DNA of 64,000 bases from positions 62,001-126,000 of the forward strand of contig JADZEI010000085.1 in the NCBI GenBank assembly GCA_020850615.1, given 5' to 3'. Within the stretch, counting starts at the first letter, position 1, and the number at the start of each line of letters is the position of its first letter. The position numbers and the translations under genes were made by a program. The DNA is from Dehalococcoidia bacterium. GTDB lineage: Bacteria > Chloroflexota > Dehalococcoidia > Tepidiformales > Tepidiformaceae. Shown here in pieces: positions 50,923-59,725 of the stretch. Under the pieces are notes generated by a model. The model ran no database searches and was not told the origin of the DNA. It saw nothing but the letters and a program-made list of their open reading frames with translations.

Positions 50923-51920
50923 TACGCGTCGGCCGGCTCCGCCTGCCAGATCGGGTTGTAGCACGCGACCGGGTGGTCGTTGCCGCCATCGCGGCGCATG
51001 AGCGGCGGGGCCGGGTCCGCGCGGCAGACGTTCATGACCTTGGTGCAGCGCGGGATGAACGGGCAGTGCTCCGCCGCGGCGTTCATCTCCGGGGGGTGCC
51101 CCGGGATGGCGTGGAGCGGCCCGCCGCTGCCATCGAGCCGGGGCAGCGTGGCGAGCAGGGCGTGCGTGTAGGGATGGAGCGGGCGGCCCATCATCTCGTC
51201 CGTCGTGCCGCGCTCGATGACCCGGCCGGCGTACATCACGGCCACCTCGTCGGCGAGCTGCGCGACCACGCCGAAGTCGTGCGTAATCAGCAGGATGGCC
51301 GTGCCGCGCTGGCGGCGAAGGACGTCGAGCTGGTGCAGGATCTGCGCCTGGACCGTCACATCGAGGGCACTCGTCGGTTCGTCGGCGATGATGACCTCGG
51401 GGTTCAGCGCCGTGGCGATGCCGATCATGACGCGCTGGCACATGCCGCCGGAAAGCTGGAACGGGTACGCCTTCGCCACGCGCTCGGGGTCTGAAAGCCC
51501 GACCTCGCGCATGATCGCGATGGCCTGCTTCTTGGCGTCCTTCTTGTGCATCGCGAGGTGGCTCGTGAGCGCCTCCGCGACCTGGTCGCCGATCGGGATG
51601 ACCGGGTTCAGGCCGGCCACGGGGTCCTGAAAGATCATCGAGATGCGCCGCCCGCGGATGCTGCGGAGCTGGTGGTCGTCCAGGCCCAGCAGGTCCACGC
51701 CATCGAACATGACGGTGCCGCCCAGGACCTCGGCCTCGTTCGGGAGGAGGCGGGTGATCGACATCGCGGCCGTGCTCTTCCCGGAGCCCGATTCGCCGAC
51801 GAGGGCGAGCACCCGCCCGGGGGTCAGGTCGAAGGAGACATCGTCGAGCGCGTGCACCGGCTTCTCGCGGGTGCGATACCGAACGGAGAGACCTCGGACG
51901 CTGATGACGGGCTCGGTCAT
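50922..51920 (-). CDS. Oligopeptide/dipeptide ABC transporter ATP-binding protein (OppD-like)
   Basis: A 332-residue nucleotide-binding subunit: Walker A GESGSGKST, signature LSGGMCQRVMIGIA, Walker B VIIADEPTSALD and switch His in LITHDFG. The C-terminal OppD/DppD extension has the Cys cluster (HCPFIPRCTKVMNVC plus a last Cys in VACYNP) known to bind an Fe-S centre in this family. ATG 51920 has GGAG five bases upstream. No permease or binding protein is beside it, so it must work with subunits encoded elsewhere or be a remnant. Confidence 0.9.
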   Translation of the reverse strand: MTEPVISVRGLSVRYRTREKPVHALDDVSFDLTPGRVLALVGESGSGKSTAAMSITRLLPNEAEVLGGTVMFDGVDLLGLDDHQLRSIRGRRISMIFQDPVAGLNPVIPIGDQVAEALTSHLAMHKKDAKKQAIAIMREVGLSDPERVAKAYPFQLSGGMCQRVMIGIATALNPEVIIADEPTSALDVTVQAQILHQLDVLRRQRGTAILLITHDFGVVAQLADEVAVMYAGRVIERGTTDEMMGRPLHPYTHALLATLPRLDGSGGPLHAIPGHPPEMNAAAEHCPFIPRCTKVMNVCRADPAPPLMRRDGGNDHPVACYNPIWQAEPADA

Positions 51921-51926
51921 GCGCTC

Positions 51927-51957
51927 CAAATGGAAACGGGGCCGCCAAGGGCCCCGT
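51927..51957 (-). terminator. Terminator after lexA
   Basis: An 8-bp stem (ACGGGGCC / GGCCCCGT) with a 6-base loop lies 26 bases after the lexA stop and is followed on the minus strand by TTCCATTT. It separates lexA from the OppD-like gene, whose start lies just beyond. Confidence 0.65.
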
Positions 51958-51983
51958 AACTGGCTCTGCGGGCGTACCGGGCG

Positions 51984-52622
51984 CTAGTCGCTCGGGCGGA
52001 TCGACGAGATGAAGCGGCCCTGCACCTCGACGTTGTCGGCGTCAGTGTAGATGGGCTCCATCGTACTGTTCGCGGGCTGCAATCGCACCCGGCTGCCTTC
52101 GTGATACCAGCGCTTCAGCGTCACTTCGCCGCGGTCCTTCAGCCAGACCGCGACGCGATCGCCGTCCTGGGCGGCCCGCGCAGGTTCGAGGAAGACGATA
52201 TCGCCGTCGTCGATGAGGTCTTCGATCATCGACTTTCCCTTTACCCGGAGGGCGAAGACATTGTGCTTGCCGCGGACCATGTCCTCGGTCACGGCGACCA
52301 TTTCGTCGCTGTCGGAGCTCCAGCGGTCGCTGGTGGGCACGGGGATCGGCTGGCCGGCGGCGATGCTTCCGAGCAGCGGGATTTCGATGATCCGCGGGCG
52401 GCGGCCGCGCGCACCGAGGATTTCGATGCCGCGGGAGACTTCCCGGTCCCGGCGGATGAAGCCCTTCTCTTCGAGCTTGCGCAGGTTGTAGTCGACGACG
52501 GAGGTGCTGGAGATGCCGCAGCCATCCTGGATGTCGCGGATGCTGGGCGGGTAGTCGTGCTCGTCGATGAATCCCCGCAGGAATTCCAGGATCTGACCCT
52601 GCTTGCCGGAGAGCTCTTTCAT
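51984..52622 (-). CDS. lexA: LexA SOS repressor
   Basis: A 212-residue repressor-protease. Residues 1-65 are the winged helix (LSGKQGQILEFLRGFIDEHD, PPSIRDIQ, SSTSVVDYNLRKLEEKGFI). The self-cleavage site is Ala89-Gly90 (SIAAGQP); the catalytic Ser is S131 (VKGKSMIEDL) and the Lys is K170 (VTLKRWY). It represses SOS genes and cleaves itself with RecA-ssDNA. A perfect GAAC-N4-GTTC box in its own 5' leader indicates autoregulation; the same kind of box sits on dnaE2. Confidence 0.96.
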   Translation of the reverse strand: MKELSGKQGQILEFLRGFIDEHDYPPSIRDIQDGCGISSTSVVDYNLRKLEEKGFIRRDREVSRGIEILGARGRRPRIIEIPLLGSIAAGQPIPVPTSDRWSSDSDEMVAVTEDMVRGKHNVFALRVKGKSMIEDLIDDGDIVFLEPARAAQDGDRVAVWLKDRGEVTLKRWYHEGSRVRLQPANSTMEPIYTDADNVEVQGRFISSIRPSD

Positions 52623-52637
52623 TGGCGCGTGGCCTCT

Positions 52638-52651
52638 CGAACGGATGTTCG
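52638..52651. promoter_or_regulatory. LexA operator of lexA (CGAAC-GGAT-GTTCG)
   Basis: CGAACGGATGTTCG is a perfect 5-bp inverted repeat with a 4-base spacer, the Gram-positive (Bacillus/mycobacterial) SOS box consensus. It lies 16 bases before the lexA start and just downstream of the -10 element, where a bound dimer would block initiation. Confidence 0.9.
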
Positions 52652-52657
52652 CCGCAA

Positions 52658-52686
52658 CTTTAACAATGTCACCGGGTTATCGTCAA
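52658..52686 (-). promoter_or_regulatory. lexA promoter
   Basis: TTGACG (52681-52686) and TTAAAG (52658-52663) on the minus strand are separated by exactly 17 bases. Initiation near 52651 places the SOS box across the transcription start. Confidence 0.6.
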
Positions 52687-52780
52687 ACCTTGTTCGGAAC
52701 ACCCGCGCGGCATCGAGACGGTTGCAGGAGAGAGGGCGGAGCGCCAAGGATCACATGACACCTTCGAACGGAGCTCCCCG

Positions 52781-53479
52781 ATGACCGAACCCGAAAACCC
52801 GGTCGCGCTGGTGATCGCCGCGCACCCCGATGATGGCGACTTCGGCGCGGCCGGGCTCACGGCGCAGCTCGCCCGCCGCGGCTGGGAGGTGCACTTCCTC
52901 GTCTGCACCAACGGCGCGAAGGGCACGAGCGACCGCGCGATGACGCGCGAGCGGCTGATCGCCTTGCGCCGGGACGAACAACGCGAGGCCTGCCGCCGCA
53001 TGGGCGCGAAGCACGTCCACTTCCTCGACCACGAGGACGGCGAGCTCGTCTACGACCGGGTGTTCCTCGAAGAGCTCGTGCGCGCCATCCGCACGATCCG
53101 GCCGCATACGGTGATGACCCACGACCCGCAGGACATCGTCATCCGGGATAGCTTCATCAACCACCCGGACCACCGCGCTACCGGCACGGCCGCGCTCGAC
53201 GCTGTGTACCCGACGGCCCGGGACCATCTGAACTTCCCGGAGCACCTGGAGCAGGGCATCGAGCCGCACAAGACGCGGGAGGTGCTGCTCTGGAGCGGGA
53301 ACAACCCGAACTACGACATCGACATCACCGCCGACGTCGAGCTCAAGATCGAGGCGCTGCTCGCCCACCGCACCCAGTTCGGCGACCGCGAGGAGTTCAT
53401 CCAGTTCGCCAAGGAGCGCTGGCGTTCGGAGGATGGCCGCTATCTCGAGCGCTTCAAGCGCGTCGTCCTCCAGTTCTGA
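52781..53479 (+). CDS. PIG-L/LmbE-family deacetylase
   Basis: A 232-residue zinc-dependent N-acetylglucosaminyl deacetylase-fold protein. Zinc ligands are in AAHPDDGDFGAAG (His, Asp) and NHPDHRATG (His). The family includes MshB, BshB and sugar or antibiotic deacetylases; the substrate is unassigned. It lacks a signal peptide, so it acts in the cytoplasm. GGAG lies seven bases before the ATG. The Nudix and queG genes follow closely on the same strand. Confidence 0.9.
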   Translation: MTEPENPVALVIAAHPDDGDFGAAGLTAQLARRGWEVHFLVCTNGAKGTSDRAMTRERLIALRRDEQREACRRMGAKHVHFLDHEDGELVYDRVFLEELVRAIRTIRPHTVMTHDPQDIVIRDSFINHPDHRATGTAALDAVYPTARDHLNFPEHLEQGIEPHKTREVLLWSGNNPNYDIDITADVELKIEALLAHRTQFGDREEFIQFAKERWRSEDGRYLERFKRVVLQF

Positions 53480-53495
53480 GGTGTAGCCTGTGGCC

Positions 53496-54014
53496 ATGGA
53501 CGACCGCCCCGGCACTTCGCGCGACAACCCCGTGGTGCGGCACGCCGCGCGCATCCTCCTGCTCGATGACGACGACCGGCTGCTACTCTTCCGCTGGCAG
53601 GTGCCCTCCGAAGGTGCCGCGGATTCGCGGACGGTCTGGATTACGCCCGGCGGCGGGCTCGATGCGGGCGAGACGCACGAGGCCGCCGCGGTCCGGGAGC
53701 TCTGGGAGGAGACGGGCCTCCAGGGCGTGCCCATCGGGCCCTGCGTCTGGGAGCGCTCCCACGTCTTCCGCATCCATGACTACTGGATGGACCAGCGCGA
53801 GCGGTACTTCGTCGCCCGCGCGCCGCACGGCCTGGTCGACAGCACGAACTGGACCCGCGAGGAGCAGGAGTGGTTCCGCGAGCACCGCTGGTGGCAGGCG
53901 CGGGATATCGTGGCCGCCCGCGAGGAGCGGTTCGCCCCGCGGATGCTCGGCGAGCTGCTGATCGCCGGGCTCACGGGCGGATTCCCGGCGCACCCGCTCG
54001 TGGTCGACGTGTGA
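53496..54014 (+). CDS. Nudix hydrolase
   Basis: A 172-residue protein with a complete Nudix box, G-G-G-L-D-A-G-E-T-H-E-A-A-A-V-R-E-L followed by W-E-E-T-G-L, which binds the metals that hydrolyse nucleoside-diphosphate-linked compounds. The specificity is not readable. ATG 53496 is chosen because TAGCCT lies six bases before it and no strong ribosome-binding site exists; GTG 53490 is an alternative. The stop overlaps the queG start (TGATG). Confidence 0.88.
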   Translation: MDDRPGTSRDNPVVRHAARILLLDDDDRLLLFRWQVPSEGAADSRTVWITPGGGLDAGETHEAAAVRELWEETGLQGVPIGPCVWERSHVFRIHDYWMDQRERYFVARAPHGLVDSTNWTREEQEWFREHRWWQARDIVAAREERFAPRMLGELLIAGLTGGFPAHPLVVDV

Positions 54015-55174
54015 TGGACCCCGCGCCGGACCTCCGCGCCGCCGTCCTGGACATGGCGGCCGCCGAGGGCTTCGAACACACGCGGATCGCCCCGGCCGGG
54101 CCGCTGCTCACGGCCCGCGAGACGGCGCTGGCGCGGCTCGCCGCGGGCGACCTCGCCGAGATGGGCTGGATGACGGAGGAGTGGCTCACCCGCGCCACCG
54201 ACCCCGGCGCGTTCCTTGCCGGTGCCCGGTCGGTGGTCATGGTGGCGCTGCCCTGCCGCACCCGTGACCCGGACGTGCCGGCGGACGGCGTGGCCCGCGG
54301 CCGGGTCGCGCGGTACGCCCGCGGCCGGGACTACCACCGCGTGTTCGAATCGCGGCTGCGGCGGGTGGCGCGCCGCCTGTGCGAGGAGCTCGGCGGCGAC
54401 GCGCGGGCCACGGTGGACTACGGCCCCCTGCTGGAACGGCCGCTCGCCGCCGCCGCGGGGATGGGCTGGCTCGGCAAGTCCTCGATGCTCCTGGTGCCGG
54501 GCGCCGGGCCGTGGGTGCTGCTCGGCGCGGTCGCCACGAACCTCGACCTCGCGCCGGACCGGCCGCTGCGCAAGTCCTGTGGCAGCTGCACGCGCTGCAT
54601 CGTTGCCTGCCCCACGGGCGCCATCGCCCCCGATGGCCAAGTGGTCGACGCGCGTCGGTGCATCAGCTACCACACGATCGAGAACCGGGGGCCGGTCCCG
54701 CGCGAGTTGCGCCGCCACTTCGGCGACTGGGTCTTTGGTTGCGACGCCTGCCTCGACGCGTGCCCCGTCGGTGCCGGGTGCGCAACCAGCTGGCCCGACT
54801 TCGAACCCCCCGGCGTGGACGATGCCCTTCCGGCCCTCGCGGACCTGCTCGCCCTCGATGACGCCGCCTTCGCGGACCGCTTCCGCGGCCGCGCGGTGAT
54901 GCGGGCGAAGCGTGACGGGCTCGCGCGGAACGCCTGCATCGCGCTGGGCAACACCGGCACGGCAGCTGACGTGCCCGTACTCGCCGCGGCCCTGCGCGAC
55001 CGCGCGCCACTGGTCCGGGGCCACGCCGCCTGGGCGCTCGGCGAGCTGGTCGCGCGCGGCGTCGCCCCGGCGGAGCAGGTGTCGGCCCACCTGGCCGCGG
55101 CGCTCGCGTGCGAGACCGATGACTTCGTGCGCGAAGAACTCGCTGCCGCCATGTTGTCACCGCAACAATCGTGA
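54014..55174 (+). CDS. queG: Epoxyqueuosine reductase QueG
   Basis: A 386-residue protein. The cobalamin-binding N-terminal half contains GWMTEEW, VVMVALPCRTRDP, RYARGRDYHRVFESRLR and AGMGWLGKSSMLLVPGAG. Two 4Fe-4S motifs follow (CGSCTRCIVACPTGAI and CDACLDACP). The C-terminal HEAT-like part (ARNACIALGNTGTAADVPVL, HAAWALGEL) binds tRNA. It performs the last step to queuosine at the tRNA wobble base. The overlap with the Nudix stop suggests coupling. No other queuosine genes are in the window. Confidence 0.95.
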   Translation: MDPAPDLRAAVLDMAAAEGFEHTRIAPAGPLLTARETALARLAAGDLAEMGWMTEEWLTRATDPGAFLAGARSVVMVALPCRTRDPDVPADGVARGRVARYARGRDYHRVFESRLRRVARRLCEELGGDARATVDYGPLLERPLAAAAGMGWLGKSSMLLVPGAGPWVLLGAVATNLDLAPDRPLRKSCGSCTRCIVACPTGAIAPDGQVVDARRCISYHTIENRGPVPRELRRHFGDWVFGCDACLDACPVGAGCATSWPDFEPPGVDDALPALADLLALDDAAFADRFRGRAVMRAKRDGLARNACIALGNTGTAADVPVLAAALRDRAPLVRGHAAWALGELVARGVAPAEQVSAHLAAALACETDDFVREELAAAMLSPQQS

Positions 55175-55228
55175 TATCCGGTTGCGAATTCGTTATGCTC
55201 CGCGCAACTCGTGGCAAGTGAGGCAACC

Positions 55229-55714
55229 GTGGCAGACGTCCGGGCTGAGGACCTACCGTTGTTGGAGCGGCGCAGGGTGGAAGCGGGGGTGCTGGTACCG
55301 GTGATCCGGGCGCTACAGGCGGCGTTCGGCGAGGCGGAGGTGAACGCCGTCGTCGGGAAGACGATCCGGGAGATTGCCCGGGCCCAGGGCGAAGCCGCGG
55401 CCCGCCAGCGGCCCGTCGCGAAGATGGCGGACGTCGCCGACCGGTTCGTGGACGGCGTGCTCCAGGAGGGGTCGCTCATCGTCGATATCGTCGAACACGA
55501 CGAGCACGCGTTCGGGTTCAACGTCACGCGCTGCAAGTTCGTGGAGATGTACGAGGCGATGGGCGCGCGCGACCTCGGCTTCCTGCTCTCCTGCAACCGC
55601 GACTTCGCGATGTTCGAGGGGATGGCGCCCGGGTTCGGCTTCGAACGGACGCGCACACGCATGGAGGGCGCGTCCCACTGCGACTTCCGCTACCGGCTGG
55701 GCGGGCCCGCCTGA
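55229..55714 (+). CDS. L-2-amino-thiazoline-4-carboxylate hydrolase-like protein
   Basis: About 161 residues from GTG 55229, which has GAGG six bases upstream; GTG 55211 is an in-frame alternative without one. The C-terminal half carries the ATC-hydrolase family pattern: FNVTRCKFVEMYEAMG, LGFLLSCNRDFAMFEG and FERTRTRMEGASHCDFRY, with conserved Cys residues. The named activity belongs to one Pseudomonas cysteine pathway; most relatives have unknown substrates. Cytoplasmic. A TATGCT box at 55194-55199 may be its promoter. Confidence 0.8.
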   Translation: MADVRAEDLPLLERRRVEAGVLVPVIRALQAAFGEAEVNAVVGKTIREIARAQGEAAARQRPVAKMADVADRFVDGVLQEGSLIVDIVEHDEHAFGFNVTRCKFVEMYEAMGARDLGFLLSCNRDFAMFEGMAPGFGFERTRTRMEGASHCDFRYRLGGPA

Positions 55715-55759
55715 GGGCGGCGAGTGCCATCGCGGCAGCAGGTGGCGCGCCGCGCTGCC

Positions 55760-55765
55760 TATAAT
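55760..55765 (+). promoter_or_regulatory. -10 box of polA (leaderless start)
   Basis: A consensus TATAAT sits seven bases before the GTG start at 55773, so transcription should begin at or next to the start codon. No -35 box and no ribosome-binding site are visible. Confidence 0.55.
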
Positions 55766-55772
55766 CGCCTTC

Positions 55773-58517
55773 GTGCCCGCTTCGACGCCGCAGAAGACCC
55801 GACTCGTCATCCTCGATTCGCACGGCATCCTCTTCCGTGCGTTCTTCGCGCTGGCCAACGTGCCCCAGCCGCTCATGAGCTCGAAGGGCGAGCTCACGTT
55901 CGCCACCCACGGCTACGCCGAGACCCTCATCCGCGTGCTGGACCTGCTGAAGCCGACCCACATCTGCGCCGCCTGGGACGCCGGGGGCAAGACCTTCCGG
56001 CACGAGGCGAGCGTCGAGTACAAGGCCACGCGCCGCGAGACTCCCTCGGACCTGCTGCCCCAGATGGCGCGCGTCCGCCAGATGCTCGAAGCCTTCAACA
56101 TCCCGATCTTCGAGTACCCCGGTTACGAAGCCGACGACGTCGCTGGGACGATCGCGAAGCTGGCGTCGAAGCAGGGGATCGAAACGTACATCGCGACGCT
56201 CGACACCGACCTGGTCCAGCTCATCGGCCCGAACGTCAACCTCTTCATGTTCCGACCGTATCAGCGCGACACGGTCGACTACAACGAACAGCGGGCGGCG
56301 GAACGATATGGCTTCAGCCCGATCTACATGATCGACTACAAGGCGCTCAAGGGTGACACCTCCGACAACGTCGAGGGCATCAAGGGCATCGGCGAAAAGA
56401 CGGCGACAGACCTGATCCGCCAGTTCGGTTCGGTTGAGCAGATCTACGAGAACATCGAGCTGGTGCGGCAGCCGGCGCTGAAGAAGAAGCTGGTCGAAGG
56501 CGAAGCGGTCGCGCGGCGCAACAAAGAGCTGGTCACGATCCACACCGACCTCGATGTCGACTTCGACCTCGAACGGTGCCGCGTGCAGGACTATGACCGC
56601 GACCGCGTGATGGCGCTCTTCCGCGAGCTGGAGTTCCGCGTGCTCGCGCAGCGGCTCGATGAGGTGCTCGGCGCCCAGCCGACCGCCACGAAGCAGGCCG
56701 CCGCGGACGTCGAGACGCACTACGAGAAGGTGTGCGACGACGCGGCGCTGGTCGCGCTCGAAGCGACGCTGCGGGCGGCCGGCTCGTTCGGGTTCGCGGC
56801 GTTCTCCACCGCTGGCGATACGGCGCACCCGCTCCTCCTCGGGCTGGCGTTCGCGACGGAGCCGGGCCGCGCCTGGTACGTGCCGGTCGGGCACGCGCCG
56901 CGGCTCGATGCGCCGGTCGAGCAGCTCCCGGCGGCGCGCGTCTTCGCGGTGCTCGGCCCGCTGCTTGCCGACCCCGCCCTGGGCAGGACCACTTACGGCA
57001 CGAAGTACCTCAAGCACCTGCTCGACCGCTACGGCGCGGAGCTCACGGACGATGCGTTCGACGTGTCCATCGCGGCGTTCCTCCTCGGCGAGACGTCGTC
57101 GACGCTGAACGCGCTGGTCAACGAGCGGCTCGGCGTCGAGATGGTCGCGCTGACGAGCCTGACCGGCACGGGCCGCAACACGATCTCGCTCGCCCAGTGC
57201 GAGGTGGACCGGGTGGCGGAGTACGGCTGCCAGCAGGCGGAGATGCTGCTCCGCGTGCGGCCGCCGCTCGAAGAGCAGCTCAACGAGCGCGGGCAGTGGC
57301 CGCTCTTCGCCGAGATGGAGCTGCCGCTCGTCCCGGTGCTCTATCGCATGGAGCGCGAGGGCGTGGCGATCGACATCTCCGTGCTGCGCGAGCTGGCAAG
57401 CCAGATGAGCGGCGACATCACCCGTTCGGAGCGCGAGATCTACGCGCTCGTCGGCCACGAGTTCAACATCGGCAGCCCCCAGCAGCTCAGCGACGTGCTG
57501 TTCAAGGAGCTCGGCCTCCCGAAGAGCCGGAAGACGACCCAGGGTTACAGCACCGACCAGCGCGCGCTCGAAGCGCTGCGCCCGGTGAGCCCGATCATCG
57601 ACCTGATCTTCGAGTACCGCGGGCTGACCAAGCTGAAGTCGACCTACCTCGACGCCCTGCCGATGACGGTGGGCGAAGACGGCCGCATCCACACGGACTT
57701 CCAGCAGACGGTCGCGGCGACCGGCCGCCTTTCGAGCACGAACCCGAACCTCCAGAACATCCCCGTGCGCACCGACACCGGCCGCGACATCCGCCGCGCG
57801 TTCGTGGCGTCCGGCTTCCGCGACGCGTGGTTCGTGGCGGTGGACTACTCGCAGATCGAGCTGCGCGTGCTCGCCCACGTGACCGGCGACCGCGGCCTGA
57901 TCGACGCGTTCCTTGCCGACCAGGACATCCACCGCGCGACCGCAGCGACCGTCTACGGCGTGCAGCCCGAGGACGTCACACGGCAGATGCGCGACACCGC
58001 GAAGATGGTGAACTTCGGGATTGCCTACGGCATGGGCGAATTCGGGCTCGCTTCGCGCACGGGGATGAGCCGCGAAGACGCCGACGCGTTCATCCGCAGC
58101 TACTTCGCGAACTTCCCTGGCATCGCGGACTGGCAGACGAAGACGCTGCAGTTCACGAAGGAGAAGGGTTACGCGGAGACGGTGTTCGGGCGCCGGCGCT
58201 ACCTGCCGGCCATCCACAGCTCGAACTTCCAGGTGCGTAGTGCGGCCGAACGCGAAGCCATCAACATGCCCATCCAGGGCACGGCGGCCGACATCATCAA
58301 GGTCGCGATGATCCGCGTGGACGCCGAGATGCGCGCCCGCGAGCTGGCCAGCCGGATGATCCTCCAGGTGCACGACGAGCTCATCTTCGAGTGCCCGGCG
58401 GAAGAGGTGGACGCCGTGAAGGAGCTCGCCACCCGCATCATGCCCGCAAGCCTGGAGATGGCGGTGCCGCTGAAGGTGGATGTGAAGCAGGGCCGCAACT
58501 GGGGCGAGATGGGGTAG
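55773..58517 (+). CDS. polA: DNA polymerase I without proofreading motifs
   Basis: A 914-residue family A polymerase. The 5' nuclease domain (1-300) has LVILDSHGILFRAFFAL, YPGYEADDVAGTIA and the H3TH motif GIKGIGEKTATDLI. The middle keeps the 3' exonuclease fold but not its acidic residues: the first motif reads F-A-A-F-S-T, the second YGTKYLKHLL and the third YGCQQAEML, so proofreading should be absent. The polymerase domain has motif A VDYSQIELRVLAH, motif B RDTAKMVNFGIAYG and motif C QVHDELIFE. GTG 55773 directly precedes the nuclease domain. Confidence 0.95.
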   Translation: MPASTPQKTRLVILDSHGILFRAFFALANVPQPLMSSKGELTFATHGYAETLIRVLDLLKPTHICAAWDAGGKTFRHEASVEYKATRRETPSDLLPQMARVRQMLEAFNIPIFEYPGYEADDVAGTIAKLASKQGIETYIATLDTDLVQLIGPNVNLFMFRPYQRDTVDYNEQRAAERYGFSPIYMIDYKALKGDTSDNVEGIKGIGEKTATDLIRQFGSVEQIYENIELVRQPALKKKLVEGEAVARRNKELVTIHTDLDVDFDLERCRVQDYDRDRVMALFRELEFRVLAQRLDEVLGAQPTATKQAAADVETHYEKVCDDAALVALEATLRAAGSFGFAAFSTAGDTAHPLLLGLAFATEPGRAWYVPVGHAPRLDAPVEQLPAARVFAVLGPLLADPALGRTTYGTKYLKHLLDRYGAELTDDAFDVSIAAFLLGETSSTLNALVNERLGVEMVALTSLTGTGRNTISLAQCEVDRVAEYGCQQAEMLLRVRPPLEEQLNERGQWPLFAEMELPLVPVLYRMEREGVAIDISVLRELASQMSGDITRSEREIYALVGHEFNIGSPQQLSDVLFKELGLPKSRKTTQGYSTDQRALEALRPVSPIIDLIFEYRGLTKLKSTYLDALPMTVGEDGRIHTDFQQTVAATGRLSSTNPNLQNIPVRTDTGRDIRRAFVASGFRDAWFVAVDYSQIELRVLAHVTGDRGLIDAFLADQDIHRATAATVYGVQPEDVTRQMRDTAKMVNFGIAYGMGEFGLASRTGMSREDADAFIRSYFANFPGIADWQTKTLQFTKEKGYAETVFGRRRYLPAIHSSNFQVRSAAEREAINMPIQGTAADIIKVAMIRVDAEMRARELASRMILQVHDELIFECPAEEVDAVKELATRIMPASLEMAVPLKVDVKQGRNWGEMG

Positions 58518-58541
58518 TCCCGGCGCCCGCCCGCTCGCGGG

Positions 58542-59144
58542 CTACTCGATGTGCGAGAGGGCGAAGGAGCGTGCGTCGCGGAACGAGTAGAGCAGCGTGC
58601 AGCCGCTTTCTCGGAACAAGCGCCGGATCCCGGGGTCGGAGAAGGCGCGGCGGTCGGTGCTGACGAAGGCGCAGTACTCGTTGGGCCTCGGCAGGTCCGC
58701 GAGCACGGAGGCGGCGATGGCGGCGTCGGGGCCGGCTATCCGCGACCGGAGGCGGAGCGCTGTTGCGGCGGCGATCGTCGCGGCGTCCAGCGGGACCATC
58801 GCGGCAATCGGCAGCAATTGGTCGCGCGTGGCAGCCAGCCGCTCATCGAGCCACTCCGCGCTGACGACAAGCCGGCTCGCGGTGTCGGCCGCCTGGGCAG
58901 CGAGGTCGGCCATGCTGCTGGAACGCCGCAGCTGTGTTACTTCGGTCTCGAGTGTGCGGGCTGCCGTCCGGCGTTCGCGGCCGCGACGCCCCAGTGCTTC
59001 CTCGCACTCGAGGAACGAATAAGCCGGAAGCACCAGCTCGAGACGCCCCGTCGCGGCAAGCGTGACCAGCGCGGCTGCGTCGCGCCAGCCCTCCTGCTCC
59101 CAGGCGAGGGCGAGTATGAAGTTGGTCTCGGCGTAGAGCCTCAC
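58542..59144 (-). CDS. PIN-domain protein (putative ribonuclease)
   Basis: A 200-residue protein. Acidic residues fit a PIN nuclease: Glu in LYAETNFILALAWE (where Asp is more usual), Glu in AYSFLECEEALG, Asp in GPDAAIAASVLADLP and Asp in FVSTDRRAFSDPGI. It is longer than VapC toxins because of a helical insert between the second and third sites (RTAARTLETEVTQLRR and on). GTG 59144 overlaps the stop of its partner gene by four bases. It could be a toxin-antitoxin toxin, but the partner is not a typical antitoxin. Confidence 0.75.
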   Translation of the reverse strand: MRLYAETNFILALAWEQEGWRDAAALVTLAATGRLELVLPAYSFLECEEALGRRGRERRTAARTLETEVTQLRRSSSMADLAAQAADTASRLVVSAEWLDERLAATRDQLLPIAAMVPLDAATIAAATALRLRSRIAGPDAAIAASVLADLPRPNEYCAFVSTDRRAFSDPGIRRLFRESGCTLLYSFRDARSFALSHIE

Positions 59145-59554
59145 GCGGCGCGGGCTTCGATGATGTGGCTCTCTTTGAACTCCCGGAACAGCCCGGCGTG
59201 GTCGCCTTCGGGAAGGGCGTAACCGGCCGAAAGGTCGTACAGCCAGCGCTCGGCGAGCATGTCGAACGCGAGCTGGCCCACGTTGTCCAGCGATATTCCC
59301 GACCCCTCGACGTACGGTCCCAGGAGCGGCTGTGCGTCGAGCTCGACCGGCTCTTCGGCGCCACGCGGCCAGGCGTAGATCCGCTCGGGCGTGATAATGA
59401 GGAACATCGCGTCGTGGCCGGCGCGCGGCGGGCGGAGGAAGTCCCAGATGTCCTTCGCCCATTCGCGGTCGGTGTCGCGCCGGGCGCGGACATCGACGCG
59501 CGCGAGCAGCCCGCCATCGGGCGCGTAGACGAACAGGTCGTACCACGGTTCCAT
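59141..59554 (-). CDS. Unknown protein paired with the PIN gene (137 aa)
   Basis: A soluble alpha/beta protein opening MEPWYDLFVYAPDGGLLARV, with FLIITPERIYAWPRGAEEPV and a C-terminal acidic helix (GLFREFKESHIIEARAA). No ribbon-helix-helix, AbrB or HTH pattern is visible, so DNA binding is not indicated, unlike common VapB antitoxins. It overlaps the PIN gene (GTGA). TACAAT at 59561-59566 lies six bases before the ATG, pointing to a leaderless transcript for the pair. Confidence 0.6.
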   Translation of the reverse strand: MEPWYDLFVYAPDGGLLARVDVRARRDTDREWAKDIWDFLRPPRAGHDAMFLIITPERIYAWPRGAEEPVELDAQPLLGPYVEGSGISLDNVGQLAFDMLAERWLYDLSAGYALPEGDHAGLFREFKESHIIEARAA

Positions 59555-59560
59555 GCCCGG

Positions 59561-59566
59561 ATTGTA
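59561..59566 (-). promoter_or_regulatory. -10 box of the PIN operon (leaderless start)
   Basis: TACAAT on the minus strand ends six bases before the ATG at 59554. With initiation at the usual distance the mRNA begins at the start codon. No ribosome-binding site is present. Confidence 0.5.
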
Positions 59567-59725
59567 CGCGATCGGCCGGCTGCCTCGTCCCGGGAAACGC
59601 GAGGGAAAGTCCACCGGGATGCGATGGGGGCGAAAGCAGCTCGACGTAACCGCGAGGAGACCGATGCTCGGCGCACCATAGGGTGGAACACAAGGGGCGA
59701 CGTACCTCCGCCCCCATCCGGACTC

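Noticed and set aside
52692-52700. GTTCGGAAC as a second LexA site
   Set aside because: The half-sites are in the wrong order with a one-base spacer and do not match GAAC-N4-GTTC.
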